Assembly (NCBI RefSeq): GCF_012863495.1
Contig: NZ_JAAVJL010000001.1
Location: forward strand, 682,001 to 746,000
Length of the DNA stretch: 64,000 nucleotides
Source of the DNA: Pseudanabaena yagii GIHE-NHR1
GTDB lineage: Bacteria; Cyanobacteriota; Cyanobacteriia; Pseudanabaenales; Pseudanabaenaceae
Direction of reading: 5' to 3'
In this document: positions 10,090-18,349 of the stretch, in pieces
Layout: every line of letters starts with the position of its first letter
How positions within the stretch are numbered: the stretch's first letter is position 1
Program-made: the position numbers and the translations under genes
The notes under the pieces: generated by a model
Databases searched by the model: none
What the model was told of the DNA's origin: nothing
What the model saw: only the letters and a program-made list of their open reading frames with translations

Positions 10090-10180
10090 ATTTTTACCCT
10101 TCTATATTTTCCTTTGTTTATCTGAAAACTAATAACTATGCTAATCGAATTAGCCGTGATTGTGAACATCAAGCCAATAG

Positions 10181-10933
10181 CTAACAGCTATTAGCTAGTT
10201 CCTGAATCAAATATCCACAACGATGTTCGCCATTGACCATCCAGTGAGTTCGCTCCACTGGACAATCAAGAACTGTAGCAAACATTTCTAATTCATGTCC
10301 GCAAACGCTGGGAAAAGATTCCGCCACATGGGCGATCGCGCAATTATATTCCGTAAAAATAAAACTTTGCTGGTCTTGACTATTCCCTTCTACGGGAAAC
10401 CACTCCGTTACATAGCCTTCAGAACGGCGGATTTCGGCTAATTTCTCTAGTCTTTGTTTTAGCGAACCTCCTCCAAGTTGCGATTTATAATTTTGCGCCT
10501 TGCGTTGCCATTGCTTTTGCAACACCTCAGATACTTGCTCTTTGCCTAACGTATCGATCAGCGTATCTAAGAAATTTACGGCAAATTGGTTATAGCTATC
10601 GGGAAAGCGATCGCGTCCCGCCACCGTCAAAGCATAGATAAACTGCGGTCTGCCCATGCCCACCTGCTCAGCAGTGTGATAGATCAGCCCCTCAGCCTCC
10701 AAATCCTTTAAATGCTTCCGAATTGCTTGGGGGCTAATATCTAACCGATCTGCTAAATCTTGGGCGGTTACTTCGCCACGCTTTAGCAAATGCTGCAAAA
10801 TATCTTGCTTAGTGTCATGTTTAGTTTCAGGCTTGGCATCGCTTTTATCCACGCTTTTATCCGACTTATGATCTAGTTGATCTAGCTTTAAGTCTGGCGT
10901 AATCATCTCAGCAACGCCGATGGGAGTTTTCAT
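10181..10933 (-). CDS. sufR: SufR transcriptional repressor of the suf genes
   Basis: 250 residues from the ATG at 10933, chosen because an aggag site lies about 9 bases upstream; a longer frame to 11014 runs into a palindrome. An N-terminal winged helix (DILQHLLKRGEVTAQDLADRLDISPQAIRKHLKDLEAEGLI) is followed by a C-terminal Fe-S sensing domain with CAIAHVAESFPSVCGHE, DCPVERTHWMVNGEHRCGYLI, which carries the conserved cysteines. SufR in Synechocystis is a 4Fe-4S protein that represses sufBCDS and itself. It is transcribed divergently from sufB, with a matching operator between them. The first 40 residues are unusually rich in Lys/Asp repeats (HKSDKSVDKSDAKPETKHD). Confidence 0.93.
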   Translation of the reverse strand: MKTPIGVAEMITPDLKLDQLDHKSDKSVDKSDAKPETKHDTKQDILQHLLKRGEVTAQDLADRLDISPQAIRKHLKDLEAEGLIYHTAEQVGMGRPQFIYALTVAGRDRFPDSYNQFAVNFLDTLIDTLGKEQVSEVLQKQWQRKAQNYKSQLGGGSLKQRLEKLAEIRRSEGYVTEWFPVEGNSQDQQSFIFTEYNCAIAHVAESFPSVCGHELEMFATVLDCPVERTHWMVNGEHRCGYLIQELANSC

Positions 10934-10973
10934 GAAATAAGCTCCTGATGGCAATTCGAGCAGTTGGTCATAT

Positions 10974-11034
10974 AGGCAAAACCCAAGAGAAAGTTGTGAT
11001 GCAAAGCATCGCAACTTTCTCTTGGGTTTTGCCT
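10974..11034. repeat. 29-bp inverted repeat in the sufR leader
   Basis: Arms 10974-11002 and 11006-11034 (aggcaaaacccaagagaaag...) match over 29 bp with one mismatch and a 3-base loop. It lies between sufR and its divergent neighbour, about 40 bp upstream of the sufR start. Confidence 0.8.
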
Positions 11035-11083
11035 GATGTTAATGACCATAGTTAAGTGTTGAAGTTGTAAAGTTATAAAAAAA

Positions 11084-11148
11084 TTGACTTTGACAACTTG
11101 TATGTTGCTAATGTACCGTACAATGAGTAAAGAAACAAGCAAGTTGTT
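11084..11148. promoter_or_regulatory. SufR operator and probable sufB promoter region
   Basis: A perfect CAAC-N6-GTTG palindrome (11094-11107, caacttgtatgttg) matches the SufR site described for Synechocystis. It overlaps ttgaca (11090-11095), a good -35 hexamer, and is followed by taatgt and tacaat candidates for the -10. A second, weaker dyad, aacaa-N5-ttgtt, lies at 11134-11148. Position and match support repression of the divergent pair; the exact -10 is uncertain. Confidence 0.7.
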
Positions 11149-11218
11149 TTAGTAAGAATATTTTCTATGCTACGCATAAAAAATATTCAAAAGTTAATCA
11201 CTAGGAGCCTTAACTGAC

Positions 11219-12655
11219 ATGACTGCAACGGTTCAAGCACTTGTCAACCAACCATACAAATACGGATTTGTTACGTCTATTGAGTCGGACACGATTCCTC
11301 GCGGGCTTAGCGAAGATGTCGTCCGCATGATTTCGGCTAAGAAAAATGAGCCAGAATATATGCTGGAATTTCGCCTCAAAGCGTATCGCCAATGGTTAAA
11401 GATGCAAGAACCGACTTGGGCGCATGTGGACTATCCTGCGATCGATTATCAAGATATCGTTTACTATTCCGCCCCCAAGCAGTCCAAGAAAAAGGCAAGC
11501 CTCGATGAAGTCGATCCCGAATTGCTCGATACCTTTGAGAAATTAGGTATTTCTCTATCTGAGCAAAAGCGTCTCGCCAACGTTGCTGTCGATGCAATCT
11601 TTGACAGCGTTTCCGTGGCGACTACCTTTAAAAAAGATTTAGCCAAAGTCGGCGTAATTTTCTGCTCGATCTCCGAAGCAATGCATGAATACCCCGAACT
11701 AATCAAAAAATATTTAGGAAGCGTTGTCCCGATCGCTGATAACTACTTTTCTGCACTGAACGCCGCCGTATTTAGCGATGGTTCCTTCGTCTACATCCCC
11801 AAAGGCGTGAAATGCCCGATGGACTTGTCCACCTATTTCCGCATTAATAATGGCGATTCTGGACAGTTCGAGCGTACCCTCATCGTTGCTGAAGAAGGTA
11901 GCTATGTGAGCTATCTCGAAGGCTGTACTGCGCCAATGTTTGATACCAATCAACTGCACGCCGCAGTTGTGGAATTAGTCGCATTAGATGATGCCGAAAT
12001 CAAATATTCCACCGTGCAGAACTGGTACGCTGGCGATAAAAATGGCAAGGGTGGAATCTATAACTTCGTAACCAAGCGTGGCTTGTGCCAAGGCAAGAAC
12101 TCCAAAATCTCTTGGACACAAGTAGAAACTGGTTCGGCAATCACTTGGAAATATCCTAGCTGTGTCTTAGTCGGCGAAAATTCCGTTGGTGAGTTTTACT
12201 CGGTAGCGCTCACCAATAACAAGCAACAAGCTGATACTGGCTCTAAGATGGTGCATATCGGCAAAAATACCCGTAGCAAAATCGTTTCTAAAGGTATTTC
12301 CGCAGGTGGCTCCCAAAATAGCTATCGTGGCTTAGTGAAGATTTCCCCAAAAGCGGAAGGCGCGAGAAATTATTCTCAATGCGACTCAATGCTGATTGGT
12401 GATTGTTCACAGGCGAATACTTTCCCCTATATTCAAGTCCAAAATAATACCGCCAGAGTTGAGCATGAAGCCTCAACTTCTAAGATTGGTGAAGAACAAC
12501 TCTTCTATTTCCAACAACGTGGTATCGCCGTAGAAGATGCAGTCTCCATGATTATTAGCGGCTTCTGTAAGGAAGTGTTTAACGCTTTGCCTATGGAATT
12601 TGCAGTTGAGGCAGATAAGCTCTTGGCTTTGAAGTTAGAAAATAGTGTTGGATAG
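11219..12655 (+). CDS. sufB: Fe-S cluster assembly scaffold SufB
   Basis: 478 residues, the normal SufB length. Seen motifs include [82 protein letters not shown] [14 protein letters not shown] and [15 protein letters not shown]. SufB with SufC and SufD forms the SufBC2D complex that builds Fe-S clusters from sulfur delivered by SufS. A caaggag-type site (cactaggag) precedes the ATG. Unusually, sufC and sufD are not next to it but about 4.9 kb downstream. Confidence 0.97.
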   Translation: MTATVQALVNQPYKYGFVTSIESDTIPRGLSEDVVRMISAKKNEPEYMLEFRLKAYRQWLKMQEPTWAHVDYPAIDYQDIVYYSAPKQSKKKASLDEVDPELLDTFEKLGISLSEQKRLANVAVDAIFDSVSVATTFKKDLAKVGVIFCSISEAMHEYPELIKKYLGSVVPIADNYFSALNAAVFSDGSFVYIPKGVKCPMDLSTYFRINNGDSGQFERTLIVAEEGSYVSYLEGCTAPMFDTNQLHAAVVELVALDDAEIKYSTVQNWYAGDKNGKGGIYNFVTKRGLCQGKNSKISWTQVETGSAITWKYPSCVLVGENSVGEFYSVALTNNKQQADTGSKMVHIGKNTRSKIVSKGISAGGSQNSYRGLVKISPKAEGARNYSQCDSMLIGDCSQANTFPYIQVQNNTARVEHEASTSKIGEEQLFYFQQRGIAVEDAVSMIISGFCKEVFNALPMEFAVEADKLLALKLENSVG

Positions 12656-12760
12656 TTTAGAGAGGTTAGCTATTAGCTATTAGTCTTTAGCTCTAGTAGA
12701 TGTTTAGATACAGTAGATTAAAGCTAAAAGCTAACTGCTAACCGCTAATAGCCCAAAAAT

Positions 12761-13186
12761 ATGGAAGAACTCATAGAACTGCGATCGCTAATTCAGAGAG
12801 GAGATACCCAATCTGCTCTGATGCTGATCGATGAGCTAGAAGAGATGAGCAAAGACGACAAGATTAATAAGATCGAAAGTTATGCTGTGATTCTCTTGCT
12901 ACATCTAATCAAGCAGTCTGCCGAAAAGCGTTCTACAAGTTCTTGGGATGTATCAATCAGTAATGCTATTTTCTCAATTCAACGTACTAACAAACGCCGT
13001 AAGGCTGGTGGCAATTATCTAAGCGATCGCGAACTTCAAGAAATTCTCGACGAGGCATATGATCGCGCTTTAGACAATGCCAGACTAGAGGCTTTTGGTG
13101 GTGCTTATGATGCGATCACCCTTGGTAAAATGGTAAATCAGTCGGAGATATTGAACCATGCCATGCAATTGTTAACAATAGTTTGA
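12761..13186 (+). CDS. DUF29 family protein
   Basis: 141 residues with the DUF29 pattern: a GD-x-x-x-AL-x-LIDELEEMSKDDKINKIESYAVILLLHLIKQ helix block followed by SWDVSI. The family is abundant in cyanobacteria and its function is unknown. A HIP1 site (gcgatcgc) lies in the first codons. It sits just after sufB, separated by a short stretch of imperfect tagct-repeats, and is the first gene of the accessory stretch that splits the suf genes. Confidence 0.85.
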   Translation: MEELIELRSLIQRGDTQSALMLIDELEEMSKDDKINKIESYAVILLLHLIKQSAEKRSTSSWDVSISNAIFSIQRTNKRRKAGGNYLSDRELQEILDEAYDRALDNARLEAFGGAYDAITLGKMVNQSEILNHAMQLLTIV

Positions 13187-13310
13187 AGATTTTGACATAA
13201 TTGTGATTACCTAATCAACACTGCTACAAAGGCAAAAAAAACTGGTAATGAGGCTGCTTGGAAAAGCTTTAGAAAATGCAATCTCACTATAAACTACGGG
13301 GAAAATATTT

Positions 13311-14138
13311 TTATTGAATTGACTTCTTAATTGTTTGTAAAAGAGTTTGCAGTTTTTTTGTTTCTCCTTGCTGATCATATAATTCAGCAGCTCCAGTTTA
13401 GTCATTGATTGCGCCCCGCTTGTCTAACAAACTAAACTTTGCTAATCCACGATAAAAGTAAGCATCAGCAAACTGAGGATAAAGTCGAATAGCTTCAGTG
13501 TAATCAAAAATTGCTCCATAAGTATCTTTTGTCTCAGCCTTTGCGATACCACGATTCAAGTAAACCATAAATGAATATTTAGGATTAAGACGAATGGTTT
13601 CATCCCAATCAGCTATAGCACCGTAATAGTCTCCTAATCTAGACTTTGCATTACCACGAGATTCATAAATACTTTCCATCACAGTATGTTTTGGCTTAAA
13701 TCGAATAGCTTCAGTATAGTCAGCAATAGCTCCATAGTTGTCTTTTAAAGACCTACTTAGACCTCTTGCAAAGTAAGCGTCACCATATTTAGGGTTGATG
13801 CGAATGGCTTCAGTGTAGTCAGAAATCGCTCCATAGCTATCACCCAATATAGACTTGCTTAGACCTCGTCTGAAAAATGCCTCATAATATTTAGGATTGA
13901 GTCGAATAGCTTCGGTATAATCAGCAATAGCTTTATCGCCATACTTCATACTTGCCCTATCAAAGAACACTTTAGCTTCATTTATTTTGCTTATTGTCTG
14001 TGCCTCAACATATGGCGAAAATACAAATGATTTTTTTATATTATTGGAGACAAGAAAATCAATCCCTAGCGTCGTTAATAAGGAAATACTAAGCACTAAG
14101 ATTTTTAATGATTTTGTATTTAAGATGGACTGATTCAT
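13311..14138 (-). pseudogene. Exported TPR-repeat protein with a premature stop before its last helix
   Basis: The open frame 14138-13398 encodes 246 residues: a hydrophobic signal/anchor (residues 10-30), then six 34-residue TPR units repeating GAIxDYTEAIRLNPKYxxAYFxRGLxKxxLGD. It stops at GAIND-TAA. Reading on in the same frame gives TGAAELYDQQGETKKLQTLL and ITIKKSIQ-like residues, then a stop at 13311-13313. That is the usual capping helix after a last TPR, so the TAA at 13398-13400 looks like a one-base change in a Tyr codon (expected GAINDY). The truncated protein may still function as a periplasmic TPR protein. Confidence 0.75.
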
Positions 14139-14312
14139 AGATATATGCTTTCTAAGATATTGTTAATTATGGATAAATTCCTATATTTCAACAATTATAA
14201 TACTAACTTTTTTTCTGGCTTATCACTTTTAAGACTAATAAAACAAGAAAAATAGGATAGATGATAACTTAGCTTAACTTATCAGTATACCCAACAAAAA
14301 TTTACCTTAACT

Positions 14313-14660
14313 ATGGAAAGACAGGAGGAAATCTGGCAAGCAATCGGTAGGATTACGATTAATTTTCCATTGCTAGAATGTGATAAATGCGCTCTAACCG
14401 TAATGCGTTGGCTCAAAAAGCGTGGTATCGAAGCAAAGATTCTTCGGTTACGAACCAAACGCCGTAGTGAAAATTTTATAACAAGCAATCGCTATGGATT
14501 AGAAGAATCAATAACCGAAAATGGGACTCATTATGGAGTAGAAGTCATGGGAAAAGTATTTGATAATTTGTCTGCTGAAGGCTTATCTCGTGAAGATTGG
14601 ATAAAAGATTTTAGTTGTCTGAGTGGCTCTTTTATAGTCGATGAACTAACTACTTTGTAA
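14313..14660 (+). CDS. Papain-fold toxin domain protein
   Basis: 115 residues: FPLLECDKCALTVMRWLKKRG, FITSNRYGLEESITENGTHYGVEV and GKVFDNLSAEGLSREDW. Cys (23 or 26), His in THYG and Asp/Asn in VFDN fit the catalytic order of the papain-fold toxin families found at the ends of polymorphic toxins. Here the domain stands alone, with no secretion or carrier domain. The next gene, 20 bases on, has the size and position of an immunity protein. Activity is inferred from family resemblance. Confidence 0.7.
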   Translation: MERQEEIWQAIGRITINFPLLECDKCALTVMRWLKKRGIEAKILRLRTKRRSENFITSNRYGLEESITENGTHYGVEVMGKVFDNLSAEGLSREDWIKDFSCLSGSFIVDELTTL

Positions 14661-14680
14661 TATTTTTTGAGAGGTATAAA

Positions 14681-15010
14681 ATGATTGGGTTATTTGAGCT
14701 TTTACAAAAAATTGAGAAGAACTCAGGAATGTATTTAGGTCGTCAATCCGTTAGCGATCTATTTATGTTTTTAGCTGGATATGAATTTGCGCGAAGTCAG
14801 ATAAATGAAGAACTTACCCAAGAAGAAGAAGACTTTTATAACGAGTTTCAGCCTTGGCTACAGCAAAAACTAGGCGTAAGATCCGTTACCTCATGGGCAA
14901 AGCTAATTATGCTTTCCTGTCACGATGAAAAGACAGGGTTTGAAATGTTTTTTAAATTCCTGAGAGAGTTTCAAGTACGCGATCAGGTTAAAGAAGCAGT
15001 AACGGCTTAA
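14681..15010 (+). CDS. Probable immunity partner of the papain-fold toxin
   Basis: 109 residues with a good gagag ribosome-binding site 20 bases after the toxin gene. It begins MIGLFELLQKIEKNSGMYLG and continues with SDLFMFLAGYEFAR, an acidic EELTQEEEDFYNEFQPWL block and SWAKLIML. This looks like a compact acidic helical protein recurrent in cyanobacteria next to toxin genes. I cannot name the family; the immunity role is inferred from tight linkage, size and charge. Confidence 0.55.
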   Translation: MIGLFELLQKIEKNSGMYLGRQSVSDLFMFLAGYEFARSQINEELTQEEEDFYNEFQPWLQQKLGVRSVTSWAKLIMLSCHDEKTGFEMFFKFLREFQVRDQVKEAVTA

Positions 15011-15115
15011 TTGCATTAAATAGAATTCACTAATCTTTATCTGTTATTAAAAGCTACTTGTAAAAGTCAGTAAAGACTATACTGTAAGGACATGACAGCT
15101 TAGTTAGGTAAAAAT

Positions 15116-16427
15116 CTGATTGACTGACAAAAGTGGTAAGAGAAGTTGCGAGAAAGTATACAGAGATTGAATTTGAGTAAAAAAGAGGCGTATGCTGTTT
15201 TTTGAAGAAAAAGGAGCATAGGACAAATGACCCAAAACGCCTCACGTATCTATAATGAACTAATAAAATTCGGGAGTCAATACAGCCAGTGGTCAGATGT
15301 GCGCCATTTGGGAGTAATGGCGTGGATGATGGTGGGAATGATCGCCACAGGGAGTGTGAATTTAACGAAGTGGTTAAGCCATATCAACACAAAAGCATTG
15401 ATCGCCCAAAGCACGCAAAGACAACTATCAAGATGGCTGAACAATCCGCGCATAAAATCCAGCTAAGCTATACAGTCCAGTAATCAAAGAGTTAATCGCT
15501 AAATGGAAAGAGCCAGAAATATATCTGAGTTTGATACCAGTCAACTGTGGGAAGAATACAGCATGATCCGATTGTGTGTAGTTCATCAGGGAAGAGCTTT
15601 ACCGTTATGTTGGCGTGTAATCAAACATCGCAGTAGTAGTGTGGAGATGAGTAGCTATCAAGACATGCTCAAACGCGCATCGAAACTGTTGCCCGTGAAT
15701 GTCAAAGTAGTTTTATTAGCAGACCGAGCATTTGCTAATCCAGAACTGGTGCGCTATGTGTGGGAATTAAAATGGCAATGTCGGATTCGGATCAAGGGTA
15801 ATTTCTGGATATATGCCCCCAAGCATGGCTGGCAAACAGTCAAACAATTACATCTTCGTCTTGGTGAAGCTAAGTTGATCCACAATGTTAAAGTTCACAA
15901 AACTGAGTCCAAGCGTCTTACCGATGTGCATATTGCGGCGGCTTGGGAATCTGGGAGCCGAGAGTATTGGTATATTCTCAGTACTGAACCTACCACACTC
16001 CAAACTTTTTGGGAGTATGGTCTGAGATTCGATATTGAGGAGAATTTCTTGGATGATAAATCTAATGGCTTTGATTTAGAATCTTCGCGTTTACGTTCGG
16101 CTCCTGCCATTTCTCGCCTTTGTTTTGTGATAGCACTGACCACCTTGTTTTTAACGGCTCAAGGACTGGCGGTTGCTGATTCTGGCTATCGTCGTTTGGT
16201 TGATCCTCATTGGTTTCGTGGGCTTAGTTATCTCAAGATTGGCTGGAACTGGATTCACACCGCTATCACTAAAAACTGGGCTTTCTTGCCTTTCTACTCT
16301 TTTACTTCTTATCTTGACTCTCACCCTGCTATTGCTTCTCGTCGAAAACATCTTCAGAAATTATTCCGCATTGAGTTCTATGCTTCTACTCTCGACTATG
16401 CTTCATAGACTTTTGTCAGTCAATCAG
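15116..16427 (+). mobile_element. IS4-family insertion sequence, decayed
   Basis: 1312 bp bounded by 19-bp perfect terminal inverted repeats, ctgattgactgacaaaagt at 15116-15134 and its complement at 16409-16427. It is flanked by an exact 9-bp target duplication ggtaaaaat (15107-15115 and 16428-16436). The right repeat starts at the transposase stop. One transposase gene fills the element. The insertion lies 13 bases upstream of the DUF433 gene and separates it from its original upstream DNA. Confidence 0.93.
15227..16408 (+). pseudogene. IS4-family DDE transposase, two frameshifts
   Basis: N-terminal fragment 15227-15466 (ribosome-binding site aggag) and C-terminal fragment from about 15533 to 16408 are in one frame. 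The linking part KLYSPVIKELIAKWKEPEIY lies in another frame (15465-15530). Two single-base changes, near 15455-15465 and 15531-15533, therefore break the gene. The C-terminal part has the IS4 signature Y-2-R-3-E-6-K in YGLRFDIEENFLDDK, plus ADRAFANPELV with the second catalytic Asp. Without frameshifting no full transposase is made. Confidence 0.88.
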
Positions 16428-16440
16428 GGTAAAAATAATC

Positions 16441-16752
16441 ATGTTAGCCCTAAGTTATCCACATATCGAAAAAAGCGACAACCAACCCGCCAAACTGCAA
16501 CGCTTACCACGCATTCGCGTAGCCCAAATTGTCATGGATTACCTCGCCTATGGTTGGTCAGTCGAAGAAATATGCCGTCAGCACCTTTACCTCACAGCCG
16601 CAGAAGCTCATGCAGCAATGGGTTATTACTTCGATCATCAAAAAGAAATTGACCAAGAAATCAAAGAAGAATGGGATCAAGTCCAAGGAAGTAGTAGCCA
16701 ATCAGTGCGATCGCCCTTTTATATCAGGATGAAAGCTCAAGGAGTTCTGTAA
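16441..16752 (+). CDS. DUF433 antitoxin-like protein, orphan
   Basis: 103 residues. PRIRVAQIVMDYLAYGWSVEEICRQHLYLTAAEAHAAMGYYFDHQKEID is the DUF433 helix-turn-helix, usually the antitoxin of a DUF5615 PIN-like toxin. No toxin follows; the next gene is convergent 17 bases away. The IS4-family insertion lies directly upstream, so the native promoter has been displaced. Confidence 0.8.
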   Translation: MLALSYPHIEKSDNQPAKLQRLPRIRVAQIVMDYLAYGWSVEEICRQHLYLTAAEAHAAMGYYFDHQKEIDQEIKEEWDQVQGSSSQSVRSPFYIRMKAQGVL

Positions 16753-16769
16753 ATCAAGTGAACTGTTTA

Positions 16770-17390
16770 TCAGAGATCGCGATCGCCAAAATTTGGTTTG
16801 CACATCCATGCCAAAGCATTTAGCAACCAATTCACAGGAGGAACGACATATTCTTCTAAATCTATGGTCAAGTTTTGTTCTTTCAATTGCAAAAATAGCC
16901 AGCGATTACCACTAGTCACACAGCCATAAATGACATCGATCGCATTTTCTCGACTCAAGTTAAACCTTTGTGCAGCAACCATTTCGGCAATACATTGACC
17001 TAAACCAGATTTCAAGTCATCCTTTTTCGCTTCCACGATCGCAACTACAGGCGCTTCTACAAAAAGTTGCTCGGTTGAACGACTAACCAAGAAGTCACAA
17101 ACCCCATTTAAACCAATACTTTCATCAACATTAAACTCTTCTCCCGAAAAAAAGCTGATTTGACGATCAAGCTGTTTTCTCACTTCAAATAGAATGGGTG
17201 AAATAATTAACTCTGATCGGGCTTTTTCTGATCCCATAGCGATCGCTAGAGGAATACTTTCTTGTAAAAATTCAGTTAGGTTAGTGCTAGGAGTAATTAC
17301 ATCTAAATCAGGTAAAAATCTGACCCCTTCGATAAAATTGAGATTTAGTTCTTCCTTCGCTTTGCGTAACGTAAAAGCACTGTAAGACAT
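16770..17390 (-). CDS. PD-(D/E)XK-nuclease-like protein
   Basis: 206 residues. The core reads NGVCDFLVSRSTEQLF, then PVVAIVEAKKDDLKSGLGQCIAEMVAAQRFN. The Asp and the E-x-K of VEAK fit the D...ExK site of PD-(D/E)XK folds, followed by a Gln and helix as in that superfamily. Similar stand-alone proteins are common in cyanobacteria with no established role. It is not paired with a methylase or helicase here, so a restriction role is not supported. Confidence 0.6.
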   Translation of the reverse strand: MSYSAFTLRKAKEELNLNFIEGVRFLPDLDVITPSTNLTEFLQESIPLAIAMGSEKARSELIISPILFEVRKQLDRQISFFSGEEFNVDESIGLNGVCDFLVSRSTEQLFVEAPVVAIVEAKKDDLKSGLGQCIAEMVAAQRFNLSRENAIDVIYGCVTSGNRWLFLQLKEQNLTIDLEEYVVPPVNWLLNALAWMCKPNFGDRDL

Positions 17391-17437
17391 AGTTTCTCAC
17401 TCTTATTCTGTCAATATCTATCTACTACATAAGTATA

Positions 17438-17474
17438 GCGCTTTTGATTTTGCCTACGGCAAAATCAAAAGCGC
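17438..17474. repeat. Perfect 17-bp hairpin
   Basis: Arms gcgcttttgattttgcc and its complement with loop tac. It lies between the PD-(D/E)XK gene and sufC. A related stem with the same tttgcctacggcaaaa centre occurs near 57529-57562. Confidence 0.75.
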
Positions 17475-17566
17475 AAACCCTTACTCTGATTGTTTTTTGT
17501 TTTGCAAATGAGTACACAGTCATACAAAACGCTATACAATATTAAGTAACTGTTAAAAGAAAAGAG

Positions 17567-18349
17567 ATGATTGTCGAAAATAGTGAAGTAATTTTATCGG
17601 TCAAAGATTTGACTGCGGAAGTGGATGGAGTCCAGATTCTTAAAGGACTAAATCTAGAGATTAAAGCTGGAGAAGTCCATGCGATTATGGGACCCAATGG
17701 CTCTGGCAAAAGCACCTTCTCCAAAGTATTAGCGGGACATCCTGCCTATACCGTCACAGGTGGTGAGATTTGGTATAAGGGCAAAAATCTTTTAGATTTA
17801 GAACCTGAAATTAGATCTAGAGAAGGCATATTTTTAGCTTTTCAATATCCACTGGAAATTCCGGGGGTAACTAATTCTGATTTTTTGAGATTGTCCTATA
17901 ACAATTTGCGAAAGCATAAGGGTTTAGAAGAATTAGATATTATTGATTTTGATGACTTCATTCAAGAAAAGTTAGAGATTGTGGAAATGAATCCATCATT
18001 CTTGAGCCGTAGCGTCAATGAAGGATTTTCGGGTGGTGAAAAGAAGCGCAATGAAATCTTGCAAATGGCAATTCTTGATCCGACTTTAGCAATTTTAGAT
18101 GAGACAGATTCAGGGCTAGATATTGATGCTTTGCGGATTGTGGCGGGTGGTGTGAATAAGCTTTCCACACCTCATAATTCTTCTCTAGTGATTACCCACT
18201 ATCAGCGATTGCTCAATTACATTATTCCTGACTTCATCCATGTGATGGAGAATGGCAAGATCATTCTCACGGGTGGTAAGGACTTGGCGCTAGAGCTAGA
18301 AGAGAAGGGCTATGACTGGCTCAAAGAAGAAGAGGCGGTGTTGGCATAA
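17567..18349 (+). CDS. sufC: SufC ATPase of the Suf Fe-S assembly complex
   Basis: 260 residues of ABC-ATPase type: Walker [11 protein letters not shown]-loop [10 protein letters not shown], signature [11 protein letters not shown], Walker [14 protein letters not shown] and the switch histidine in VITHYQR. SufC binds SufB and SufD and drives cluster assembly. The ATG at 17567 is preceded by aaagag. A tacaat at 17535-17540 is a candidate -10, consistent with sufCD now having its own promoter since sufB is 4.9 kb away. The stop overlaps the sufD start by one base. Confidence 0.97.
   Translation: MIVENSEVILSVKDLTAEVDGVQILKGLNLEIKAGEVHAIMGPNGSGKSTFSKVLAGHPAYTVTGGEIWYKGKNLLDLEPEIRSREGIFLAFQYPLEIPGVTNSDFLRLSYNNLRKHKGLEELDIIDFDDFIQEKLEIVEMNPSFLSRSVNEGFSGGEKKRNEILQMAILDPTLAILDETDSGLDIDALRIVAGGVNKLSTPHNSSLVITHYQRLLNYIIPDFIHVMENGKIILTGGKDLALELEEKGYDWLKEEEAVLA

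Noticed and set aside
15227..16408. IS4 transposase as an active gene with programmed frameshifting
   Set aside because: Two shifts are needed and no classic slippery heptamer was seen at either point; decay is simpler.
16770..17390. Restriction endonuclease of a restriction-modification system
   Set aside because: No methyltransferase or specificity gene nearby; only a PD-(D/E)XK-like core is visible.
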